NCBI RefSeq assembly: GCF_000224145.3
Contig: NC_020179.2
Location: forward strand, 47,303-111,302
Source of the DNA: Ciona intestinalis
Taxonomy: Eukaryota; Chordata; Ascidiacea; Phlebobranchia; Cionidae
Direction: 5' to 3'
DNA length: 64,000 nt
A program made the translations under genes and the position numbers. The notes beneath the pieces were generated by a model. The model saw nothing but the letters and a program-made list of their open reading frames with translations, did no database searches and was not told the origin of the DNA. Positions 20,101-45,600 of this stretch are shown here, piece by piece. Numbering within the stretch: position 1 is the stretch's first letter; each line of letters begins with the position of its first letter.

Positions 20101-22155
20101 GACACCTTTCATTCTATTTTCTCGTCCCATTTGGTAGTAAATAAATAAAATTCAAAGAATTATAAAACCGTATCCTCACGACTACAGTAGACTGGTGTTA
20201 ATTGTTTAAAACACGATCAGGATAATTGAATATTATGTGATAAAGGTGTCCCATCTCCCCCCATCCTACTATATATATAATGCACTACACACACAAGAAG
20301 TAACTTACCGTGAGCCAGAAGAGCAGTTTTGAATGTAAACCTTTGAATATTTGAAAAGATATTTCACTTGGACCACAATAAACAAAGCATGGAAGAATGA
20401 AACAGCTATTTTGATCTGAACATCTTTACAAATAGATGTGTTGACCATAAGATAAGATAGGAACTGTAAACCATCCATCATAACAACTGCTAAGCCAAAC
20501 AATACAAGAACACCTGTTGTATGAATAAATGTCACTTATTATATTAAAAATGAATAATTGTAAATTGTTTTATTCTTGCATGGCAACGACAGTCGTTATA
20601 ACACGGGTGTTCTGTTTCATATACCCCGTGCCCGCTTACAAGTTACCACATATGTAACTTATTTATCCTAGCATGGCGGGGCAACAACAGTTGTTATAAC
20701 ACGGGTGTTCTGTTTCATACACCTTGTGCCCACTTACAAGTTACCACGTATGTAACTTTGTGTAACTTTTTTCTGTTTGAATAAGAGTCTGACGATGCCA
20801 ATTAGACGAAACATATCTCTCTAGTACAACGCTTGTTGGGCTTAATTCTTTGTCGATTACATTTTCGTAGCACCGGGTCCTGACTATGTAACTTTGTAGG
20901 TGATTATTTTATGTTTCAAGACATTTAATAAACACCTTTCAGCCATCGGTTGCTGCTTCGGTTAGTTTTTGAAAACTTGATTTGTGCTTGACGGAAAACT
21001 CCTTTAAGAATGTAGTACGTGAACCACAGGAAGCCAGAAACATAAAGGGAGAGCATGTACTCGTTCTCTGTGCGCTCGGTGATCTAAATAATAATTTGGG
21101 TGAGTTATTTCTATTTTTTATTATTTATTTTTTTTCTCCAAAAGTTCTATTTTTAACATGGGTGCATAAAACAGTTCATTGGGTAACGAATCAGTTAAGA
21201 ATATTATAATATGTACTACTCAGGTATAATGGTTCCATAAAACACGAAAACACGAATTTTCTGGTCAGTTTTAACCCAAACATAACAGCCCATATGTATG
21301 ATATGATATTACTTTTTAAACGATAACAAAAAATTAAAGTATGATAAAAATGCTTTAATTTTTTGTTATTGTTTTTGTTATAGCATTTTATCATACTTTA
21401 ATTTGATTATATTTAATAAATAATACTTTTTTTAATTAAAAAATTAATAAAATTTTTCTTTCAAATTTTTAAACCCAAAAAACTTCTGTATCACACATAC
21501 CGATGTTGCCAGGGTTGCTGAGATTTTGATCACTAATGTAATAATAACCACAATCATGGCTTGGAGTCCTGACCAAAGATTCAAAGCAGCATTTCTTCTT
21601 TCAGTGAATATATTTGGACCGATAACATCTCCAGCAGATGAAGCAGCGTACGCCCTGAATGTTACAGTGAATCAAATGTGTTAAATCGTAAAAGACATGT
21701 TTGAGCATTTTTAATTTAAACATTTTAACTTTTACAGAAGATTTTCAAATTTAAATACTTTAACACTGGTGGCAGGAGGGCAACGACAGTCGTTGTCGTT
21801 ATAACACGGATGTTCTGTTTCATACACCTCGTGATAGCTTTCGAGTTACCATGTATGTAACTTTTTTATCCTCGCATGGCGGGGCAACAACAATCGTTAT
21901 AACATGGATGTTCTGTTTTATACACCTCGTGCCCACTTACAAGTTACCACGTATGCAATTTGGTGGTAATTTACATCAAAATACTTTAATATTATACTTT
22001 AAACACAACACCACACTAACTTACTGAACATGTACAGTAGTTGAACCTCTCCTGTAAGCATAATGGCCGTCCTCTACTCTCTCAATGGGCAAGTTTGAAC
22101 CAACGGTTCCATTTGTAAGATTGGTTGTCCCACTTTTGTCCTCAATGTCAGCCAT
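14174..22155 (-). CDS. OTOP: otopetrin-like proton channel, copy B (complete)
   Basis: Otopetrins conduct protons across the plasma membrane. Twelve exons, in coding order: 22025-22155, 21501-21654, 20936-21083, 20309-20513, 19750-19853, 19157-19231, 18284-18478, 16770-16909, 16153-16398, 15635-15717, 15037-15272, 14174-14580. All junctions are GT/AG with matching phase; total 2124 nt, 707 residues. I count twelve hydrophobic segments: one in exon 2, one in exon 3, two in exon 4, one in exon 5 (YIIAVNLSFW), one in exon 7 (FPFAIEFSLVASSLLYITW), one in exon 8, three across exons 8-10 (with GPMVSNIFSLLAVIAG), and two in exon 12 ending FYRMHSAGCLFEIWSFA. Exon 6 and exon 11 encode polar linkers. 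Start: ATG at 22155, with YAYRRGSTTVHV before the first splice as in copy A. Intron 7 holds a hAT element and a MITE. Nothing is broken. Confidence 0.93.
14813..15003. mobile_element. MITE copy in otopetrin B intron 11
   Basis: Degenerate left end, then CACCTTTAGCACATA, AACAATTAACAACGG and the right end CTATCTTCCCCCACCCTACT. Further partial copies lie at about 15434-15590 and 15770-15905. Confidence 0.75.
16553..16735. repeat. two tandem SINE-tail units
   Basis: Two consecutive units of the roughly 95-bp tail (CGACAGTCGTTATAACACGG, GTTCTGTTTCATACACCTCG, AGTTACCACGTATGTA, TTTATCCTCGCATGGCG) without the tRNA-like head, in an intron of otopetrin B. Confidence 0.85.
16938..18045. mobile_element. 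non-autonomous hAT-type element, 1.1 kb
   Basis: Terminal inverted repeats TAGGGATGGGC and GCCCATCCCTA, flanked on both sides by the identical 8-bp target duplication GTTGTAAT (16930-16937 and 18046-18053). Sub-terminal regions hold further inverted matter (CGAATATTCGG type). No transposase frame is present. The TIR sequence and 8-bp duplication are diagnostic of the hAT superfamily. It sits in intron 7 of otopetrin B. Confidence 0.93.
18054..18235. mobile_element. MITE copy next to the hAT element
   Basis: Starts TAGGGTAGAATGGGGAAATA immediately after the hAT target duplication and ends near GTCCCTGTCAATGCCCCACC. Confidence 0.75.
19534..19726. mobile_element. MITE copy in otopetrin B intron
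   Basis: Complete copy, TAGCAGGGTGGGAAAGATGG to GTGTCCCATCTTCCCCCAGC, between the exons for TM5 and the linker. Confidence 0.85.
20080..20270. mobile_element. MITE copy in otopetrin B intron
   Basis: Complete copy, TAGTGGGATGGGGGAAGATG to CCATCTCCCCCCATCCTACT. It is the last MITE seen until about 35.5 kb. Confidence 0.85.
20575..20765. repeat. two tandem SINE-tail units
   Basis: Two head-to-tail units of the CGACAGTCGTTATAACACGG tail, same order as at 16553. Another pair lies at about 21778-21960, also within otopetrin B introns. Confidence 0.8.
21325..21402. repeat. inverted repeat (hairpin)
   Basis: Left arm AAATTAAAGTATGATAAAA and right arm TTTTATCATACTTTAATTT are exact inverses separated by a short AT-rich loop, within intron 2 of otopetrin B. 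It could form a stem of about 20 bp, perhaps a small foldback element. Confidence 0.75.
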
Positions 22156-23742
22156 CGCTAAAGCTTCAACAAATGATTTTCAATAGATTTATATTAAGTT
22201 TGGTACAAAAAATGTTTAGTTTGATACAACATATGTATAGTACAATACAAAACATAATACAACTTTTTTTGTTAATCTCTTCAAATATAGTGATAAAGAT
22301 CAGACCAATTACAACAGAATAGTTGTATATATATATATTAACAACAAAACATGGAATTAACAGCAAAACAGTCGTGATACATATAACAAAATAAGTATGA
22401 TACAAAATATAGTATGGTATAGTGGACAATCTTTTTAACTCTACCTGCTGATAGGCTTTCCTTTGTAAAATTTTGATTCTTTTTCTCCGCAGCCAATCCC
22501 AAATGAACTACTTCCTAAAAATGCAGAAATAAGTTTTAAAATTTATATATACTGTTACATTGAGCTAAAAACAACATGGATATTTGCACCAATTTATGCA
22601 AATGCCAAACTGTCATTGGTCAGGTCACAGTAAGTCAATATGTACCTCTATTAGTTTTGACATCTTTCGTTCTTTCACTTCGTCTTGAAATAAATCCCCA
22701 CAAAACTTGACAGAACCTCATTTATATAGATTACATACATCACAGAAGTTTTAATTTACAGTGCACAGGACTATGCACACACAAGGATATATACGGATGT
22801 TTGAGCTTCATCCCTGGATTCCCAGCACAACTTGTGGTGAAACATTAACTTACGCCTGTTATTTGTTTGCACATGTTTTGTTCTCCTTATATTGACTTTT
22901 TCTCGAAAAGACCTACTTACTCAGCCCCCTGTATTGGTATAATAAATCCATAGTTCAAAAAATTGGCAATGACACAAGTTTTTTATCCACATAAAAGTAA
23001 AAAATCCTTAATTTTTTTACTAGAATTTTTTTCTACATCACTTTTATCTCGGTTTTGTTTAACCCAAATAAATGTTAACAACTTCAATTTATAAAACATG
23101 TTTTCTTAATGTATATCCACAATTAAAAAACAAACATATATTCACACAAAATCATCAGTTACTATTATTTTCATGAAACTTTGTTCCCAAATTTCAGAAA
23201 AAATAGTCTTGCTGTATAAATAAAGAAATGCAATTTGTTTTATCCGTAATTAAATATATGTAAGATTCGATTTATGACTGATAAACCACAGTCGTTATAA
23301 CATAGGTGTTCTGTTTCATAACACCTCGTGCCTGCTTACGAGTTACTACATATGTAAATTATTTAGCCTCACATGGCGAGGCAACGGCAGTCGTTATAAC
23401 ATGGGTGCTCTGTTACATACACCTCGTGCCTGCTTATAAGTTATCACAAATGTAATTTAGTAAGTAATTAACATTTAGGCCATTCTTTGTATAGTTGACA
23501 ATTTAGACAACCTATTAGTAACCACTTGGTTGGAGCAATTGCTGTCAAGTGTCTTGTCCAAGGACACATGCACCCACAATAGTAGCAGTGACAAGCTTGT
23601 GGAGTGTAAGTAAGAGTCCCACATTATACAACACTGCCAGGGCACCAATAACCGAGTTTGTTCACAAGTTTAACGATACAAAAGTATCAAAATTTCCATA
23701 ATTCCCATGAACCTTGAGTCACCAATGCACAAGAACCTCATT
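22156..23742. other. intergenic region between otopetrin B and TMC
   Basis: Head of otopetrin B and tail of TMC face each other here. The sequence is AT-rich without recognisable exons; the otopetrin B promoter must lie in it. About 23275-23460 holds two SINE-tail units and about 23480-23640 a diverged SINE head (antisense GGTTGGAGCAATTGC and GTGTCTTGTCCAAGGACAC words). Confidence 0.6.
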
Positions 23743-38888
<15,146 letters not shown>

Positions 38889-39664
38889 AATGATGAACAA
38901 AGCTTAACTTCTACCCAATACAAGGTCCTTAAACAATCGTATAAATTGATACAAAACACAATATAAAACAATCACCCACAAAATTACATACGTGGTAACT
39001 TGTAAGCAGGCACGAGGTGTATGAAACAGAACACCCGTGTTATAACGACTGTCGTTGCCCCGCCATGCCACGATAAATAAAACAAGTCACATTGAAATAA
39101 GCGACCGTGGCGTTCTTATAACGACTTTTCCAATCGATCAGTTTTAATGTTCGTACTGATTAAAACAAATGTTCTGGCACATTTATTTGGACGTGTGTTA
39201 ATTATAACAAGGTATGCGAGACACGTTGTTTACATTGATTTTCGAGTTCCCTTGGAAATATCTCATCCAGCCGAGTGAAAATATCTTGACAGCCCTTCTT
39301 TGCACGTGACAACCCGTGAGAAGCGAGCTATATATAGCTATGTGTTTACGGAATATCCTATAAAGAGATTTCGAGGTTTTAATCGTGTATTATGAGTTGT
39401 ATTAACAGAAGAAATAAGTGGTAGTGACGATTATGGTGACATGGGCGTGTAAGTGAATTGTAAATTAACAACAGTGGGGAAAAGCGAGACATTGCACTGT
39501 GGGTAAGATGGGACATCGTTAGCTGCTAAATCCCATATTTTGTGATAAAAAACGCAGTTGGCTAAACTGTAAAAAAAAATTGTTTGCTGTCAATTGTAAG
39601 GATGAAAGAGAAAAAACATGTCCCATCTTGCCCCACTTTGCTTCAACATGAGAGTGAATACTTA
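38889..39664. other. short intergenic region between otopetrin C and TMC
   Basis: Only 776 bp separates the otopetrin C stop codon from the TMC start codon on the same strand. It holds one SINE tail (38980-39070) and one MITE (about 39496-39640), so the TMC promoter must be short or lie within repeats. Confidence 0.6.
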
Positions 39665-42600
39665 TTATGCAAATGACCACATTTCAAATAAACAAGCGGC
39701 TGAATGCATACGAAAGAAAATAAGCAACGGTTTGCATACCATAGCAATAGTTGTCCATGCGCTGTGTCCATAGTATACGTATGGATATGTGTATATTACA
39801 AAAGCTGTGCCTTCCAACGACCAAAACATCCACAAGCAAGCATTTGCGATCAGTAGGAACATAATTATGTCCCGAAGCATCAGCCGTGTTTTGTTGGGAT
39901 CCGGGATTTTCGTTTCAGCCACAATTTTAACTGACTTGGCTAAACTCTTCGGTGGCAGGCTTGCAAGAGTGTTCTTTCGTTGGCGAGAAGTTGATGTTTC
40001 ATCTTGCTCGTCGCTGCGTGTAGTAATCGACACCAAATGCTGTCGTTTCGGTTGTTCTATGGTCTCAATAACTTTGGCGTCAGTTGAACTAGTTGTGATT
40101 TCCCCGCCTTCTGTTCCCTGCTGCACCGATACCTAAAAGTCCCCCAAAAGACAATCACCCATAAAGTAATGTACGTGGTAAATTGTAAGCAGGCACAAGG
40201 TGTATGAAACACAACACCTGTGTTATAACAACTGTCGCTTCCCCGCCATGCGATTAAATAAGTTACATTCATTCACCTTTTCGTTTCGCATTGGACCAAC
40301 CACGGCCACGGTTGGTTGATTCTGCTCCAAATCTTCGCTTGAAAAGTTGGTTTCCGCGGGTGCTGGTTCGTCGTCCGAATTCTCACAAATACTCGCCTTC
40401 AGCTTCACTGCTCTGTTGAAATGCCGGGACCTTCCACGCTCCACGTTTGAATATGCAGAAGCCACATTCGCCGCATACATAGCTACAGAATCACGTCGCT
40501 GGTGCTGGTACGGTAACGAAGACGTTCGGCCCCCAATGTTTGATACAGATTCATCAAAAACGTCGCATTCAGAGTCGTATCCCTCCTCGTCTATTTCAGA
40601 CAACGTGCTTAACGCGTTTGCATGACTAACACTGTGAAAGAATTAAAATATTTATAAGTTGATTGAATTAATGTAACTTATTTATCCTCGCATGGCGGGG
40701 CAACAGCAGTCGTTATAACACGGGTGTTCTGTTTCATACACCTCGTTTGGGTGATTGTTTTTTTCTGTGTGAGAAAATTTAACCCATTAGTGACCACTGG
40801 GTTGGAGCAATTGCCGTTAAGTGTCTTGCCCAAGGACACATACGCTCACAATGGTAGCAGTGACAATTCTTGAACCCATAACCTCCAGGTTTGCTATGTT
40901 CTATAATGATATTCCTTACCTTCTGTGAACTTCTTCCGCTGTTTCTTTAGTTTCTATTGTGTTCAGTGGCTCTCGTTTCAACCCATACAAAATAAAGATA
41001 ACCTGCATACAAATTATATCATATTTACAGCGTGCCCTATATATTAAAATCTGTTATGCCACACGAAATTGCCAAAACAAATTTCTTGTCCAATTTTAAC
41101 AAAGAATATTCAAACAAATATATAACTGTAGTACCATAACTCAAAAAGAGTGTTGTTGGTTGTTAAAACACGATCGAAAACATGTGATATTATGAGCTAA
41201 AATTATGTATCCTATACCCCGTTCTACTATATAGTAGGGTGGGGGAAAATGGGACACCTTTTTAGTCTCATTTCTTGTCACATTTGATAGTAAACAAATA
41301 AAATTCAAAGAATTATAAAACCGTATTCTAACGACTCCCATAGACCGTTGTTAGTTGTTTAACACACGATTGGAATGGGATATTATGTGCTCAAGGTGTC
41401 CCATTCTACCCCACCCTACTAGAGGCAGGCGATTAGTTTATAGAAATCGTATATTTACCTGCCCAACGCATTGTATGGAGTCAGAAATCGGATACCCAAG
41501 GCTCATAATCCATCCGTATATTTTATTGTCGTCTCCCACTATAATTGCTAACACTGAGAAAGTTTCGACAAGGATCGGCCCAACCAGGCATATTAGTAGC
41601 AGAGCAGCGTCCAGATCCTCGCCCTCTTGTTTCTGCTCGTGCGATGTTTTCCAGAACAAATAGAAACCACAAACGCAAGCCAATGTCATTAATGATTGGA
41701 TTGTGACCTAAACAAACAAGATTTTTAAGTTTATGTTGTGTTTTATTTTTTAGAGATAAATTATCAAGGTAGACTTTTAATAATAAGCTACATAAACCGC
41801 ACATTGTGTTTCAGTATTGCAACAACTTGTTGTCTAACGTCTTGCCAAAGTATGAATGAATGTATGAATGTAACTTACTTTATCCTCGCGTGGCCGGAAA
41901 ACGACAGTCGTTATAACACAGGTGTTCATACACCTTGTGTCAGCTTACGAGTTACCATGTATGTTACTTAGTGGGTGATTATCTTTTTTGTAATTTTTTA
42001 TTAAGTAGCTAGATCGCCTCTGATAGCTGGAGTGCGGGAATTTGAGGCGTGTTGCTGCTACCACTGTGCGTATGTGTCCTTGGTCAAGACACGGCAATTA
42101 CCCTAATAAACCAAGTGGTTTCTTATGTTGACTAAACTATCAACCATATAGACAAAAAATCAATCACTTTCGTGGTAACTCGCTTAGCCGGGAGGTGTAT
42201 GAAACAGAACACCCGTGTTATAAAGACCATCATTGTTTCGCCATGTGATGAGGATAAAGCAAGGGGTTCATTCAATCACATTTTTCAATTTAAATCTTAC
42301 CATAAACACATTATAAATTAGAAGGAAATTGTTTTCTGTGTAATATGTTCGTTGTTCCTTAGGCAGACCAGACGATGTGGTGGCAAGTACAATGATAATG
42401 ACAACTGTAGCGAACAACACGGCACAGCCAGCTATAACCCCTATAAACATATTAATAACATGTTAATATTAACATAAAAATCGAAAACGGTACTAGGTGA
42501 TACACGTCACGATAAAAAAAGAAGTTTCCGATAGCGTGACAATTTATGTTTGTGCCAATCGTTCTTATGGTTGGCAAATATGTTTTTAACCGCTGCGTTT

Positions 42601-45600
42601 TATGCCTATTCACGATTATCTCCAAGTAAATACCATTAAGGTTTAACAACTGCCATAACATTAAGTTTGACGTCACCTCGATACGACCTGTACAGTTTAT
42701 AGCTCGGTTTGACGATGTGTTGGCACGCGGGCGGGTCTTTTCCAACATTCTTCCACGTTACGTATAAAAGGCAACACGCTACAAGACTGAACTCGATTAG
42801 AAATGGGAACAGAAACGACTCTGCAACTGATATCGTTTTGCAGAACTCCTGGTCGCAAGTGCAATTGCCGGTAAACAGAAGATCTGTAAAATCGGTTTAT
42901 GTTATTACCTAATGCACAGACATATAAACATCACGAGTGCACAAAATAGACCCCCTTGTTTTGGAATTTTCATTTGTATATGCACATTCTATTTTATATG
43001 GGTGAGGTTCTACAGCGAGGCACGCAATGGGATTTTGGATTTATGTTTCACAATAAAAAAACATATAATTTAAATTTTTGCAAGTTTTTACAATATTATA
43101 ATTAGTCATTTTTAATATTATAGTTTATGATTACAAATATTATAATGTTTACCTATTCCATGGGAAGTCGATGCACCGGTAACGCCTGTAATTAATTTGG
43201 TTCAGCTGTTTATATACAAGTACATCTACATCGCAACATAACGTGAGTGAATTAATGTAAGTTATTTATCCTCACATGGCGGGACAACGACAGTCGTTAT
43301 AACACGGGTGTTTTGTTTCATACACCTCGTACCCGCTTACAAGTTACCACGTATGTAACTTTGTGGGTATTTTTTTATTTGTTTTTTTTTTCTGTATGGC
43401 TGATAATTTAGACACCTATAAGTGACCACTGGGTTGAAGAAATTAAATCTAAGTGTCTTACCCAAGAACTCATACGCCCACAATGTCACATGCACATATA
43501 TAGACTGAAACACCAAAATGCTTACTGAACGGCGTTCTAGCTCTTAGACCGCTATAAGCATGATAAGTTGGTACATTATGTGAGACATTATCATGGTTTA
43601 AATGCGGGGTTGGTCCAGTTGGTGTTGCTGTTGTTCCTTCGTCATGCCCAAGTAACGCCCCAGCAGTTTCGTCTATGATGGTAGCAGTCCATATGGAGAG
43701 GTTGGTGGCCACTACGTGCATAACCCCAAACCTGGGAATCAAGTTATTCTGTTGGTTAACATTGAATGAACGAATAAATAATTGTATGTAAAAAAATAAT
43801 AAATGTAACTTTTTTGTCCTCGCGTGACAGGGCAACGACAATCGTTATAACACGGGTGTTCTGTTTCATACACCTCGTGCTCACTTACAAGTTACCACGT
43901 ATGTAACTTAATTATCTTCGCATGACGGGGCAACGACAATCATTAAAACACGGCTGTTCTGTTTCATACACCTCGTCCTAAATGACTCTAAATGAGATTA
44001 TTTATCTCTTCGGCCACGTTCACAAAGATCGGGAAAAGTTTACAAAAGCGAACAAGTGGGAAACAACGTAAAACGATAGTTTAAAGGCGTGTCTGTTGTT
44101 GCACTATATGCAAACAGTATTTAGTACTGTGGGGTAAGATAGGACATCTTTAGCTTATAATATCTCGTGAGGATGCGGTTTTATAATTCTTTGAATGTTC
44201 TTTGCTTAGTAACAAGGGGGTGAGAAAATGGGATGAAAAGGTGTCCCATCTTCCCCAACCCTATTATAACCAATTTAATAAAATAACATATTACTGAGGC
44301 AAACGTCTCACCTTGATAAAGATGGGAAATCTTGAATGAAAACTTTGGAATAATGGAATAAGAAACTGACTTGTACAATAATGAACAACCCGTGTAATAT
44401 TGGCACCGAAGCGTACAAAGCTTTGTCAGGACACATGGAACTATCAATACCGAGGAATGCAATGAATTCCAAGCCGTCCTTGATTATAATAGCAAGGCCG
44501 AACGTTGCTACCACCACCNNNNNNNNNNNNNNNNNNNNNNNNNNNNNNNNNNNNNNNNNNNNNNNNNNGGTGATGTTATATATACAGTAGGGTGGGGAAA
44601 GATGGGACACCTTTAACACATAATATCTAAATGTCTTGATGTTTTAAACAATTAACAATGGTCTAGGGGAGTCGTGAGGATACGCTTTTATAATTCTTTG
44701 CATTTTCTTAGTTGACTACCAAATTGGGCGAGAAAATAGAATGAAAAGGTGTTCCATCTTTCCCCAACCTACTATATGAATTCGTGACACCAATGTATAT
44801 GGCGCTTGTTTAACATTGGTGAACAAAGGTGAACGTTTTTTTTAATTTGTTCCTGTTTTTCCATTGTGGTTTATTTTTAATTGAATTAGAACTAACGGTA
44901 TTTTGAACAAACAACAACGCTCTTTTCGAGTCGTAAAAATACGGCTGCATGATTCTTTAAATACTCTCTGTTTACTACTAAATGGGGCGATTAGAAAATA
45001 AAGACATGTCCCACTTTACCCCATCCTACCCTGCTATATATACTTACCTTTAAGCCATCTATTGTTCACATGATGGCTCTTCGCGAACCCGATGTGTTCC
45101 TTCTTCGTGTAGCAGTACGTCACCAAAGGTTGGTATCCTATCATGAGCACCGCTGCTAGCGAGTAGAGGAAGAGGTAGTAATAATCGATGATCGCTGGGG
45201 TTATCTGAATGTGGGTGAAATAACGTGGTGGTTAATAAAAAAAAATTAGAGGGATTTTTTAAAAAATTAATCTGAATACTGGTGAAAAGTGTTATATGAT
45301 GGTAAGTATTTAAATGATTTATACATAAATAATTATGTCCGATTTTTAATAAAAATATTCATTTCCAAATTTTAGTACAAAAAGCGTTTTAAAATTTTAG
45401 TAATAACATTCATTTCCGAAATTTAGAAATTTGCATTTTCGATTTTAAGCTAAATAAGTCCTGATCCACAAACTCACTACAATCACACTCACGTCTTCAG
45501 TCACGAACTGCGTCACTTTCAGCACCAAAGCAAGCAGAACAATATGAAGTCCATAAAGCCCTGACATTAACCATGAAAACGAGTCAGCCATTTTGTTTTC

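Noticed and set aside
39789-40136. 115-codon plus-strand frame
   Set aside because: Antisense shadow of the last exon of otopetrin C.
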